Shown: positions 8,591-16,129 of the stretch, one piece after another
Position numbering within the stretch: position 1 is the stretch's first letter
How the letters are laid out: each line of letters begins with the position of its first letter
NCBI GenBank assembly: GCA_902763685.1
Contig: CACWTF010000018.1
Location: 1-45,425, forward strand
DNA length: 45,425 nt
DNA from: a methanogenic archaeon
GTDB taxonomy: Archaea > Thermoplasmatota > Thermoplasmata > Methanomassiliicoccales > Methanomethylophilaceae
Direction of reading: 5' to 3'
Notes under the pieces: model-generated
What the model saw: only the letters and a program-made list of their open reading frames with translations
Told to the model about the DNA's origin: nothing
Database searches by the model: none
Made by a program: the position numbers and the translations under genes

Positions 8591-8859
8591 ACCAGCTTCG
8601 GCCCCCTGATGTAGTTCTCGTAGGTCTTCATGTCCCTGAGGAGTTCCTCCGAATCGAACTTCTCCTCGGGAACGTCGTCCCTGAGGACGTCGGCGATCTC
8701 CACGGGATTGATTCCGTTGCCGTCGTGGTTGGGTGCCTCGTCGAGAATCGCAAAATAATCGAGGATGTCGCCCAGATCCTTGCAGTATCTGTCGAGTTCC
8801 TCTTCGGTAAGTCTGATGTGCGAAGCTTTTGCCACCCTCGCTACTATCTCTTTGTCCAT
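8587..8859 (-). CDS. gatC: Asp/Glu-tRNA amidotransferase subunit C
   Basis: A 90-residue GatC, the belt subunit that holds GatA and GatB together. Shows the family's N-terminal pattern (VARVAKASHIRLTEEE) and the C-terminal LRDD...P segment. First gene of the operon. The minus-strand TATA box at 8892-8901 predicts a leader of roughly 12 nt. As archaea use GatDE for Gln-tRNA, this GatCAB most likely serves Asn-tRNA formation. Confidence 0.93.
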   Translation of the reverse strand: MDKEIVARVAKASHIRLTEEELDRYCKDLGDILDYFAILDEAPNHDGNGINPVEIADVLRDDVPEEKFDSEELLRDMKTYENYIRGPKLV

Positions 8860-8891
8860 GTTGAAGACCTACGTGCGATTATTCGAGCGCG

Positions 8892-8901
8892 TTATAAATA
8901 G
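8892..8901 (-). promoter_or_regulatory. TATA box of gatCAB
   Basis: Minus strand CTATTTATAA, centred ~37 nt upstream of the gatC start. Confidence 0.55.
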
Positions 8902-8954
8902 CTGACCGAGGAACGGGACACCGTTCGCACGGACAGGGTACAGATTTCTTCTCC

Positions 8955-8965
8955 ATTTATATATT
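8955..8965 (+). promoter_or_regulatory. TATA box of the TPR gene
   Basis: ATTTATATATT centred 26 nt upstream of the ATG at 8986, so transcription should start at the start codon (leaderless). Divergent from the gatC promoter within the 126-bp gap. Confidence 0.6.
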
Positions 8966-8985
8966 GAAACTCGGTTGTAGTACTC

Positions 8986-9528
8986 ATGGCAGAAGAGATG
9001 GCAACCTCCGCACCCGCAAGGGATGCAGCGGCACAGAAGAAATACGATGCTGCGATGAAAGTCATGGACCAGGGCGACTTCAAGAAGGCCCACGGTTCCT
9101 TCAAGAAATTCACCGAGGAGTATCCCGACGACGCTGAGGGATGGTACTGCAGGGCCGAGTGTGCCAACTACGCATCCGGCATGTTCGGTGCCAAGATTAA
9201 GGACGAGGAGATCATGGACGACTACATGAAGGCCATGGAACTCGACGACACCAACCCCCAGTACTACCAGTCCTACGGTCTCTTCTGTATCTCCATCGGA
9301 AAGTACGACGAGGCCGAGAAGGCCTACAACGAGGCCGCACAGATCGACGAATCCATGGCTCCCTCGCTCTATTCCGAGTTCGCCATCGAGTACTACAACA
9401 ACGTTCTCGGCACCTACGGTGAGATCCTCGACGACCCCAAGGCCAGGGCGAAGTACGCCAAGAAAGCCCTCGATTACATGCTCAAGGCACTTGACATGTC
9501 CGAGGAAGAGGCCAAGAGCCTGCTCTGA
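8986..9528 (+). CDS. Tetratricopeptide-repeat protein
   Basis: A 180-residue soluble, acidic protein with about three TPR-like helical pairs (residues ~18-55, 70-105, 106-140), e.g. AEGWYCRAECANYASG and YYQSYGLFCISIGKYDEAEKAYNEA split across repeats. No signal peptide or membrane segment. TPRs usually mediate protein-protein contacts; partner unknown. Single-gene transcript with its own TATA box. Confidence 0.8.
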   Translation: MAEEMATSAPARDAAAQKKYDAAMKVMDQGDFKKAHGSFKKFTEEYPDDAEGWYCRAECANYASGMFGAKIKDEEIMDDYMKAMELDDTNPQYYQSYGLFCISIGKYDEAEKAYNEAAQIDESMAPSLYSEFAIEYYNNVLGTYGEILDDPKARAKYAKKALDYMLKALDMSEEEAKSLL

Positions 9529-9588
9529 AACTTCACGCGGGTCCATCCCGCACACTCTTTTATTAACGCACTTTGCGATTCATACCGC

Positions 9589-10593
9589 ATGAATACCCGC
9601 GACGAGATCATCGAGGCACTGAAAGGCAACCGCGGGGACACCGCCCCTCCTGCGATCTTCACCCAGACCGGGACCGTTTCCCAGATGGACGGCTGCGGAT
9701 GCTGCTGGCCGGAAGCCAATTTCGACGCATCAAAGATGGCGGAGCTGTCCCTGCAGCCCAGCCGCATGTACGGGTTCGCGACCGCGAAGGTCCCCTTCTG
9801 CATCACCGTCGAGAGCGAGAGGTTCGGTGCCGAGATCAATCCCGGGGAGAAGGGCGCACAGCCCTCCGTGGCAGGTTCCCCGTTCTTCTCGGAGGAAGAG
9901 GTCCCGGATGTGCCAGAGTTCATGAGCCCCGCAGAATATGCGGCCGGGGGCAGATGCGCGGTTGTCTGTGAGGCCGCAGCGAAAATTCGCCGGGAGCACC
10001 CTGAACTGTTCACCATCACGGGCTGCACCGATCCGTTCACGGTATCGTATCTCCTCACGGGTGTCGACAATTTCCTCATGGGTATGCTCATGGATCCTGA
10101 CAGATGCGATGCCTGGGTCAGTGCGGTGACCCCCCGTCTGGAAGAATACGTAAAGGTATTGTCGGAGAACTCCGACGATGTCCAGATCATCGCGGAGGCC
10201 TCGTCCGAAATCATGCCTCCCGAGAACTTCGACCATTTCGTAGCGGAACCCGTTAGGAAGCTGATCTCCGCCGCCAAGGGGTTCACCACCATCCATTCGT
10301 GCGGGGAGACCTCCGAGGTCCTGGAGAACCTGGCCGGACTGGGGGAGGACGGACTCTCGGTGGAGACGTACACGGGTCCGGAGGAGATCTTCGAGAGGGT
10401 CTCTGGCAAGGTCCGCCTGCTCGGCGGCATACCCGCCGTCCCCTTGTTGTACCAAGGCAAACCCGAGGCGATCATCGCCAACGCCAAGAGGTATTCGGAC
10501 ATCGGTTATGCTCTGATCACCCCGGAATGTGGCGTGCCGCCCATGACCTCCGATGCCAACCTTAGAGCCCTGGCACAGTACCGCGAGTTCTGA
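9589..10593 (+). CDS. Methylcobamide:CoM methyltransferase, MtaA/MtbA family
   Basis: A 334-residue uroporphyrinogen-decarboxylase-fold protein. The N-terminal part matches MtaA/MtbA closely in pattern (TQTGTV, WPEANFD, VPFCITV, GAEINPG, QPSVAGSP). The zinc ligands that activate the CoM thiol are present: H236-x-C238 and C314 in PECG. These enzymes move the methyl group from a methylated corrinoid protein to coenzyme M in methanol- or methylamine-dependent methanogenesis. The corrinoid protein and MT1 genes are not nearby, so whether it serves methanol or methylamines cannot be told here. ATG 9589 is used; the T-rich stretch at ~9556-9566 may hold a promoter. Confidence 0.85.
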   Translation: MNTRDEIIEALKGNRGDTAPPAIFTQTGTVSQMDGCGCCWPEANFDASKMAELSLQPSRMYGFATAKVPFCITVESERFGAEINPGEKGAQPSVAGSPFFSEEEVPDVPEFMSPAEYAAGGRCAVVCEAAAKIRREHPELFTITGCTDPFTVSYLLTGVDNFLMGMLMDPDRCDAWVSAVTPRLEEYVKVLSENSDDVQIIAEASSEIMPPENFDHFVAEPVRKLISAAKGFTTIHSCGETSEVLENLAGLGEDGLSVETYTGPEEIFERVSGKVRLLGGIPAVPLLYQGKPEAIIANAKRYSDIGYALITPECGVPPMTSDANLRALAQYREF

Positions 10594-10653
10594 AACGACG
10601 TGAACGGGGTACGGTTACGGCGGGAGACGATCCGAAAGGAAGAGAAAACAAAA

Positions 10654-10731
10654 TGGTAGCGAGGGGACGATTTGAACGTCTGATCTCCGGGTTATGAGCC
10701 CGACGGGATATCCTGGCTACCCTACCTCGCT
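10654..10731 (-). tRNA. Initiator tRNA-Met (CAU)
   Basis: Minus-strand cloverleaf with anticodon CAT in loop CTCATAA, flanked by three G-C pairs (GGG/CCC), an A1-U72 acceptor pair (AGCGAGG / CCTCGCT), D-loop with AGCCAGG and T-loop TTCAAAT. The GGG/CCC anticodon stem and A1-U72 mark the archaeal initiator. CCA (minus strand of 10654-10656) is encoded. No intron. The outermost T-stem pair reads A-C, a mismatch as I fold it. Confidence 0.93.
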
Positions 10732-10754
10732 ATAATCTACCCTAAACCACTATC

Positions 10755-10763
10755 CTATATAAT
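10755..10763 (-). promoter_or_regulatory. TATA box of the initiator tRNA
   Basis: Minus strand ATTATATAG, 24-32 nt upstream of the mature 5' end at 10731. Confidence 0.6.
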
Positions 10764-10835
10764 GATAACTGGCATCGCCGAAAGCGGTCTTCTCCCCCAA
10801 AACACAAGTGCCAGCAAGATGGAAAATGGAAATCC

Positions 10836-10853
10836 CGCCCCTTGATCGGGGCG
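10836..10853 (-). terminator. Hairpin after the SCP2-like gene
   Basis: CGCCCC / GGGGCG, 6 bp, loop of 6, 16 nt past the stop. On the minus strand it is followed by GGATTTCCATTTTCC. Likely 3' end of the rnhB-SCP2 transcript. The rest of 10732-10869 holds the tRNA promoter and nothing else seen. Confidence 0.5.
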
Positions 10854-10869
10854 TAATGGTAGTTTGGGA

Positions 10870-11202
10870 TCAGAAGAACTTTTTCAGGAACATCAGGTCC
10901 TGGATCTTGCCCTTGATGGTGATCTTCTTAGTGAGGTATGCCCTCATGGGCCTGAGATCGCCGTCGAGGAGCTTCTGGAAGTTCTCGGGGGTACTGGTGA
11001 CCACGACGTCTGCGTCCTCGATGATGTCTGCCTTGAAGTCGAACATCTTGGCGTTCTCGAGCTTGACGGAGTACTTCTCGGTGTCAAGGTCGATGTTGAC
11101 GGTCTTCTTGAGGTGTTCGACCTCTTTCCTAAGGTTCTCGTCGGCTTCGGTCTTTGCGTTGAATTTGTCAACGAGAGCTTTGATCTGGGCTTCCATAGTC
11201 AT
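10870..11202 (-). CDS. SCP2 sterol-carrier-like protein
   Basis: A 110-residue protein. The C-terminal half has the SCP2 pattern: a VVTSTPENFQKLL strand-helix, then DLRPMRAYLTKKITIKG and IQDLMFLKKFF. SCP2 domains bind hydrophobic ligands; the ligand in archaea is not known. The ATG at 11202 is favoured over the GTG, TTG and second ATG (11196) because GGTGA (11212-11208) sits 5 nt upstream. That site overlaps the stop of rnhB, so the two genes are coupled. Confidence 0.75.
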   Translation of the reverse strand: MTMEAQIKALVDKFNAKTEADENLRKEVEHLKKTVNIDLDTEKYSVKLENAKMFDFKADIIEDADVVVTSTPENFQKLLDGDLRPMRAYLTKKITIKGKIQDLMFLKKFF

Positions 11203-11207
11203 ATGAT

Positions 11208-11852
11208 TCACCAATCGTCAAGACTCGTCATGCGCCGTGCGGATATCATCTTTTTCACGGGCTCCCAAGACTTGCGTGTATGAGGAGGGGCACAACCGTT
11301 ATCCTTAATCCACTTTTCTATGAATTGTACCGTGACGGTATCGCTGGGGTATCCTGAACCGATCTCGCAGTCGAATTCCTTCCGTAGGTCGTCCAGCATC
11401 CTGTCTCTGGTGACCTTCGCCATGATGGAGGCGGCGGATACGACGGGATACAGGGCATCGGCCTTGTGGGCGGCGACCACCTTCCTGCCTTCGAGACGCA
11501 CCGACATGATGTTCCCGAACCTGTCCGTATCCACATCCGGACAGTCCGCGTAGATGACGTCCGTAGGAATCTTCCCCACCGCTTCGACGAAAAGACCCAG
11601 CTCTATCATGTTGAGGGATTGGGATTTCATCTGGGCATCGATCTCCTCCGCTGACAGGGGCACGGTGCACCACATGGATGCCGCTTCGGCGATCTGGTCG
11701 AACATACGGTCCCTGGCGGAAGGCGTGAGCTTCTTCGAATCTTTTACGCCGATCTCCCTCAGGGCCGAATCGTCCTCGATGTAGACCGCACCGACCACGA
11801 GGGGTCCGAACATCGGTCCTCTGCCGGCCTCGTCCACTCCGCACATCATCAT
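11208..11852 (-). CDS. rnhB: Ribonuclease HII
   Basis: A 214-residue RNase HII that cleaves RNA in RNA:DNA hybrids and excises single ribonucleotides. Signature motifs: CGVDEAGRGPMFGPLV (first Asp/Glu pair), KDSKKL, and HKADALYPVVSAASIMAKVTRD in two blocks containing the remaining acidic residues. Starts with three consecutive ATG codons (11852, 11849, 11846); no Shine-Dalgarno site, so leaderless initiation at one of them is likely. A TATA-like sequence lies at 11873-11884 on the minus strand. First gene of a pair with the SCP2-like gene. Confidence 0.95.
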   Translation of the reverse strand: MMMCGVDEAGRGPMFGPLVVGAVYIEDDSALREIGVKDSKKLTPSARDRMFDQIAEAASMWCTVPLSAEEIDAQMKSQSLNMIELGLFVEAVGKIPTDVIYADCPDVDTDRFGNIMSVRLEGRKVVAAHKADALYPVVSAASIMAKVTRDRMLDDLRKEFDCEIGSGYPSDTVTVQFIEKWIKDNGCAPPHTRKSWEPVKKMISARRMTSLDDW

Positions 11853-11895
11853 AATGGGTGAATCGGAAGGCTGCTTTATCTAATGTCCGCCTTTC

Positions 11896-11911
11896 TACCA
11901 ACAAGTTGGTA
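11896..11911. promoter_or_regulatory. Palindromic operator candidate between rnhB and mptA
   Basis: Perfect inverted repeat TACCAAC-AA-GTTGGTA. It lies between the divergent promoters, ending 4 nt before the mptA TATA box and ~12-20 nt upstream of the rnhB TATA-like site. A dimeric repressor or activator could control both genes. Confidence 0.45.
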
Positions 11912-11914
11912 CGC

Positions 11915-11926
11915 CTATATCTTTTA
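11915..11926 (+). promoter_or_regulatory. TATA box of mptA
   Basis: CTATATCTTTTA, predicting a start near 11945, so a leader of under 10 nt before the ATG at 11952. Confidence 0.55.
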
Positions 11927-11951
11927 AGTAGTGCGTGGCTTTCCCTCATTT

Positions 11952-12857
11952 ATGGCATTGAAATGTGACGTACAGTACGGAAAGGGTTCTTCCGGATTCA
12001 AACTCACCAAGGTGGGTGTGTCTGGTGTCCGCAAGCCCGTGCTGATCAAGAGGCCCGAGCTGACCAATCCGCTCAACAGCGTCGTCAACTGCACCATCGA
12101 TATCTTCGTAGACCTTCCCGCTTCCCAGAGGGGTTCCCACCTCTCCCGCAATGTCGAGGTCCTGAGGGAGGTCGCCGAAGAGAGCACCTCCGAGCCTGTC
12201 ACCGGTCTGGAGAACATGGCCGTCGACATGATCCGCAAGCTCCTGGTGAAGCACGAGTACGCACAGAACGCCTACGTCAACATCAGGGCTGACTACTACA
12301 AGGCTAACAAGACCCCCTCCGGCAGGGACACCCTCGAACTCTACACCATCCACGCAGGTGCCCACGGTGTCAGGGACGGGGAGATCCGCAAGACCATCGG
12401 AGTGGAGGCCATCGGCATGACCGCCTGTCCCTGTGCCCAGGAGACCGTCGGTGAGATGCTGAACGTGGAGAATCCCGGATTCCCCATGATGTCTCACAAC
12501 CAGAGGAACGTCGTCACCATCGAGGTCACCACCGGTGTAGACGAGAACATCATCGTCGACGAACTCATCGAACTCGCCGAGAAATCCGTCTCCACCCCCA
12601 CCTTCGAACTCCTCAAGAGGGAGGACGAGGGACGCGTTGTAATCAATGCCCACACCAACACCCGCTTCGTGGAGGATGTGGTCAGGAACGGTCTGACCCT
12701 CGTCGTCCACCACTACAAGGACCTTCCCGACGATGCGGAGATCCTCGTCGTCAGCGATTCGCAGGAATCCATCCACAAACACAATGCCTATGCGGAGAGG
12801 ACTGCGACCATGGGCGAACTCAGGGAAGAGCTCGCTCAGAACATTCCCGCACTGTGA
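11952..12857 (+). CDS. mptA: GTP cyclohydrolase MptA (FolE2/COG1469 family)
   Basis: A 301-residue Fe(II)-dependent GTP cyclohydrolase of the first step in methanopterin (pterin) biosynthesis. Recognised from the family's TACPCAQ motif (Cys at ~159 and 161), the PMMSHNQRN segment, NCTIDIFVDLP and SRNVE. ATG 11952 begins MALKCDVQYG, close to archaeal homologues; the longer frame from 11931 lies before the predicted transcript start. Pterin synthesis fits a methanogen that needs tetrahydromethanopterin-type cofactors. Ends in a shared terminator with the convergent gene. Confidence 0.9.
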   Translation: MALKCDVQYGKGSSGFKLTKVGVSGVRKPVLIKRPELTNPLNSVVNCTIDIFVDLPASQRGSHLSRNVEVLREVAEESTSEPVTGLENMAVDMIRKLLVKHEYAQNAYVNIRADYYKANKTPSGRDTLELYTIHAGAHGVRDGEIRKTIGVEAIGMTACPCAQETVGEMLNVENPGFPMMSHNQRNVVTIEVTTGVDENIIVDELIELAEKSVSTPTFELLKREDEGRVVINAHTNTRFVEDVVRNGLTLVVHHYKDLPDDAEILVVSDSQESIHKHNAYAERTATMGELREELAQNIPAL

Positions 12858-12890
12858 ACCGGGGTGGGGGTTCCCCCTCACTCCCCGTTC
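12856..12890. terminator. Nested bidirectional hairpin between mptA and the CDIN1-like gene
   Basis: Inner stem GTGGGGG/CCCTCAC (loop TTCC) nested in an outer GAAC-GGGG/CCCC-GTTC stem with one bulge. It overlaps the 3' ends of both convergent genes and can fold in either transcript. Confidence 0.6.
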
Positions 12891-13654
12891 CAGGGCTTCA
12901 GACTTTTCTTAAGAATTCCGATATCCTCGAGGGTCACATCGGGAGGACATTCGAGACCGTCCAGATGGCCGGTCCAATATACCACTACGCCGGGTCCGAA
13001 GAGTTCGGTGTAGGGGATGAGCTGTTTCGTAGAATTGAATTTGAATTCGGGGGCATCGCCGAACGAGGCCTTGCTCTCGATCCAGAAGATCTTCTTCCCG
13101 CAGAAGTCCATGGGCTGGTCGAGGAGGCAGTCGGGGGTCTTGGAACCCTGCTGTCCGTCCTCCTGACGCTCGTCGGCCTCGGTCTTGTACTTCACGTTCT
13201 GGGAGTCGAGCCATTCCCAGAGGAGGCCCTCTCCCCACTGTCCCCTCAGCCTGCTCTTCTCGTTTCCTTCGATGGAGTAGACGAGATCCCTGCGGGATGC
13301 CTCCCTGAGCTCTTCGGCGGTGACCTCGCTGTCGAGCAGACTGGGGTCGCGTACGTATTCCCAGAAGTTCTTCCTCTTGCAGCCGTCCTCCTCGAAGATC
13401 ATCATGGCCATGAGGATCGGGGGGAACTCGTAGTTCTCCGCCAGCTGGCAGATTGAAGTTCCTTTCTGCCACTGCCTGAGGATGCGTGCGGAGTTCTTCT
13501 TGACGATGTGGTACCTCTTCTTGACGACCCTGTTGACCTTCTGGTTGTAGAGCGTTTCCAGCAGGTTGCGGTCGTAGCCCTCGGCAAGGAACCTGTCGAT
13601 GTCCTCGGGGGCCTGGAGGCCCTTGTACAGCTTCTGATACTCGTTTACGTCCAT
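12878..13654 (-). CDS. CDIN1/C15orf41-like (TPD-motif) putative nuclease
   Basis: A 258-residue protein. The C-terminal half carries the TPD motif (KTPDCLL, ~residues 171-177), followed by an IESKA strand (~190-196) and preceded by a GQWGEGLLWEWL helix: the E...PD...ESK layout of PD-(D/E)xK nucleases. The N-terminal half is helical with a helix-turn-helix-like stretch (TSICQLAENYEFPPILMAMMIFEE). The eukaryotic homologue is the codanin-1-interacting nuclease CDIN1, mutated in dyserythropoietic anaemia; archaeal copies are known but their role is not. Starts 6 nt after the stop of the flavoprotein gene, so the two probably share a transcript. Confidence 0.75.
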   Translation of the reverse strand: MDVNEYQKLYKGLQAPEDIDRFLAEGYDRNLLETLYNQKVNRVVKKRYHIVKKNSARILRQWQKGTSICQLAENYEFPPILMAMMIFEEDGCKRKNFWEYVRDPSLLDSEVTAEELREASRRDLVYSIEGNEKSRLRGQWGEGLLWEWLDSQNVKYKTEADERQEDGQQGSKTPDCLLDQPMDFCGKKIFWIESKASFGDAPEFKFNSTKQLIPYTELFGPGVVVYWTGHLDGLECPPDVTLEDIGILKKSLKPWNGE

Positions 13655-13660
13655 GTGGGA

Positions 13661-15025
13661 TCACAGGTTTCTGACGAGGTCTTCCACTGCGGCGAACACG
13701 ACGTCCCTTACCTGGGAGGTCGGCGGGCAGTAGGCGTTCTCGGAGTTGGCGAGGAACTCCTCTGCGGTGGTACCGTTGACGATGGCGGCAGTGAGCCAGT
13801 CGATACGGCCGGTGGCTTCCTCTCCGGCAAGGATCTGGGCACCGACCAGGCGGTGAGTGGTTCTGTCAGCGATGACCTTGACGGTCTGCTCCTTCGCATC
13901 GGGATAGTACCTGGCGCGGGTGCGGCCGGTGGCCTTGCCGGTGACGCAGTCCGCTCCGTACCAGGAAGCGAGTCCCAGGGACATTCCGGTACCTGCGATC
14001 TGCAGGTCGCCGATGATGCTGACCCACGGGCTGGCAACGGGGCCGAACTCGAGCTTTTTGCCGGCGGCGTTGGCTCCCGCGATCCTTCCTTCCTTGTTGG
14101 CGGAGGAACCGAGCTGGCTCATGGTGGGTCCGGGGTAGACCGCGGACTGGCACTGCATTACGTCCCCGGCGACGAAGACGTCAGGGACGAGCCTTCCCCT
14201 CTTGTATGCCTGGAGGGTGGGGGATACGAGCAGAGCTCCCATCTGACCCTTGTCGAGACCCATCTGGTCCGCGAGGTCGACGTTTGCACGTACTCCGGTG
14301 GCGAAGACCACCATGTCGCAGGGGACGGTCTGTCCTCCCGCGTTGACCGCTTCAACCTTGTCGGTTCCGATGACGCCCTGGACGGGGGTCTTCATCATGA
14401 ATTTGACACCTTTGCCCTCGAGGTACTTCTGGACGGGTTCCGCCATATCCCTGTCGGCGATACGGGGGATGACCTGGTCCATCATCTCGATGACGGTCAC
14501 ATCCTTGCCGATGTTGACGAGTGCGAGGGCGAGTTCGAGTCCGATAACTCCCGCACCTGCAATCGCTACCTTCTGGGACTTGTTGAGGTACGCTTCGAGC
14601 TCCTGTCCGCCCTTGACGGTCCTGACGGTGAATACGCCGGGGAGCTGGGTGCCCTCGATCGGAGGGATGAACACCTTTCCGCCGGTGGCGAGGACCAGGG
14701 AATCGTACTCGTAGGTCTTCCCGCCTGCGGTGACTGTCTTGGTGACGGTACCGTCCCTTGCACGGTCGTTGACTGCGGACTCCACTTTGGTCTCGGTGAT
14801 TACTTTGATGTTCCTTTCCTTGGCGTACCATGCGGGATCGTGCATGATGATACCGTTCCAGGTGGCCCTGCCTTCGAGGACCCAGGGGATCATGCAGGGG
14901 GAGTAAGCGACATCCCTGTCTTCGGTGAACACCGTGATCTCTGCGTCAGGATCTGCCGCTCTTGCAGCCGATGCCGCGGACATACCGGCCGCACCGGATC
15001 CGATGACGATGATTTTCTTTGCCAT
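13661..15025 (-). CDS. NADH oxidase / CoA-disulfide reductase family flavoprotein
   Basis: A 454-residue FAD-dependent pyridine nucleotide-disulfide oxidoreductase, class III. N-terminal FAD-binding GSGAAGMSAA, a redox Cys in YSPCMIPW (~residue 44), NAD-binding GAGVIGLELA (~155-165), ATG and FVAGD motifs for FAD, and a dimerisation domain (~335 to end). The single active-site Cys points to CoA-disulfide reductase, NADH oxidase or polysulfide reductase activity, i.e. oxygen or disulfide stress defence in an anaerobe. ATG 15025 is used; the longer frame to 15322 would run through the promoter and into the next gene. Divergent from the radical SAM gene across a palindrome. Confidence 0.85.
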   Translation of the reverse strand: MAKKIIVIGSGAAGMSAASAARAADPDAEITVFTEDRDVAYSPCMIPWVLEGRATWNGIIMHDPAWYAKERNIKVITETKVESAVNDRARDGTVTKTVTAGGKTYEYDSLVLATGGKVFIPPIEGTQLPGVFTVRTVKGGQELEAYLNKSQKVAIAGAGVIGLELALALVNIGKDVTVIEMMDQVIPRIADRDMAEPVQKYLEGKGVKFMMKTPVQGVIGTDKVEAVNAGGQTVPCDMVVFATGVRANVDLADQMGLDKGQMGALLVSPTLQAYKRGRLVPDVFVAGDVMQCQSAVYPGPTMSQLGSSANKEGRIAGANAAGKKLEFGPVASPWVSIIGDLQIAGTGMSLGLASWYGADCVTGKATGRTRARYYPDAKEQTVKVIADRTTHRLVGAQILAGEEATGRIDWLTAAIVNGTTAEEFLANSENAYCPPTSQVRDVVFAAVEDLVRNL

Positions 15026-15062
15026 GCTATAGCCTGAACACTGCGTAAGTGGGACCCTTATT

Positions 15063-15072
15063 AATTTATATC
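15063..15072 (-). promoter_or_regulatory. TATA box of the NADH oxidase-like gene
   Basis: Minus strand ATATAAATTA ~40 nt upstream of the ATG. Its upstream end overlaps the first arm of the palindrome at 15069-15092. Confidence 0.55.
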
Positions 15073-15092
15073 GCGGGTGAACGCCCGCGATA
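15069..15092. promoter_or_regulatory. Palindromic operator candidate between divergent flavoprotein and RaSEA genes
   Basis: Perfect 9-bp inverted repeat TATCGCGGG-(6 nt)-CCCGCGATA. One arm overlaps the TATA box of the flavoprotein gene; the other abuts the likely TTTAATT promoter element (15094-15101) of the radical SAM gene. Two half-sites ~15 bp apart centre to centre suit a dimeric regulator. Confidence 0.5.
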
Positions 15093-15125
15093 GGTTTAAT
15101 TGCGCGTGTAGGTGTGGGGTGGGCA

Positions 15126-16124
15126 ATGAAAGCGAAACGGATGCCCAATGAGCTGGAAGCCTCTTGGTCCGAAGACGATATGGTCTCGGGGGAGACCGTC
15201 AGGGCCCAGGTGTTGATCATGCGTACGAACGGATGCTGCTGGGCGAAGGCCGGCAGCGGAGGATGCACCATGTGCGGATACCGTACGGCATCCCTTTCCA
15301 ACGTGACCGAGGATGACCTCAACGCTCAGATCGACCAGGCACTGTCCAAGTACCGCGGCGAACCGTTCGTCAAGATCTACACCTCCGGGAGTTTCTTCGA
15401 TACTGATGAGATCCCTGTATCCGTCCGCGAGAGGGTGTTCCGCGAGTATGCATCCTGCAAGAGGATCCTCGTCGAGAGCAGGCCGGAGTTCCTCACCGAC
15501 GAACTCGTCGCCACCCTGCCGAAGAACCTGACCGTCGCGCTGGGTCTCGAGTCCTCCAACGAAGAGGTGCTGTGCAGATGCATCAACAAGGGATTCACCG
15601 CGGCACAGAGCCGGGAAGCGGGCATGAGGCTTAAGGCCGCCGGCATCGGCGTCAGAACCTATCTGCTTCTGAAGCCCCCGTTCCTCAGCGAGCAGGCCGG
15701 GATGGACGATGCCATCGCCTCCGCCAGGTTCGCGGACCCGTTCTCCGACGAGATCTCGATCAACCCCCTCAACATCCAACACGGCACCTATGTGGAGAGG
15801 CTGTGGAAGAGAGGGGACTTCAGATCTCCTTGGATATGGTCTCTCATCGAGGTCATGAAAAAGCTGTCTGGCACTGTTAATGCGAGGCTCATGTCATCCC
15901 CGTCCGGAGGAGGTTCCCAGAGAGGCGTCCACAACTGCGGCAAATGCGATGCCGCGGCCCTGTCCGCCGTGGAGAGGTTCTCCTTCTCCCAGAACCCCGC
16001 CGATCTCGAGGTGTCATGCGAATGTAAATTAACCTGGGAGCAATACCTGAAAGCAGAGAAGCTGTTGGGGACCTCCGCCGACATCGGACGTGCACTCGAC
16101 AGCGAACTAACGATAAGGATGTGA
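15126..16124 (+). CDS. Archaeosine-biosynthesis radical SAM enzyme RaSEA-like
   Basis: A 332-residue radical SAM protein of the TIGR01210/COG1244 type. The cluster motif region reads MRTNGCCWAKAG then GGCTMCGY, the unusual Cys spacing of this family; further Cys residues near the C-terminus (HNCGKC and SCECK) also fit. In archaea with this protein, RaSEA works with ArcS to convert preQ0-lysine-tRNA into archaeosine at position 15. No arcS or tgt gene is in the window. ATG 15126 is preferred; a GTG at 15114 is possible. Coupled to the next gene through ATGTGAGCGAAATG. Confidence 0.8.
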   Translation: MKAKRMPNELEASWSEDDMVSGETVRAQVLIMRTNGCCWAKAGSGGCTMCGYRTASLSNVTEDDLNAQIDQALSKYRGEPFVKIYTSGSFFDTDEIPVSVRERVFREYASCKRILVESRPEFLTDELVATLPKNLTVALGLESSNEEVLCRCINKGFTAAQSREAGMRLKAAGIGVRTYLLLKPPFLSEQAGMDDAIASARFADPFSDEISINPLNIQHGTYVERLWKRGDFRSPWIWSLIEVMKKLSGTVNARLMSSPSGGGSQRGVHNCGKCDAAALSAVERFSFSQNPADLEVSCECKLTWEQYLKAEKLLGTSADIGRALDSELTIRM

Positions 16125-16129
16125 GCGAA

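Noticed and set aside
7136-8614. Long plus-strand frame opposite gatA
   Set aside because: Shadow of a well-recognised gene in GC-rich DNA; no ribosome site or motif.
15026-15322. N-terminal extension of the NADH oxidase-like protein
   Set aside because: It would cross the promoter and the start of the divergent radical SAM gene; homologues begin at the FAD-binding strand at 15025.
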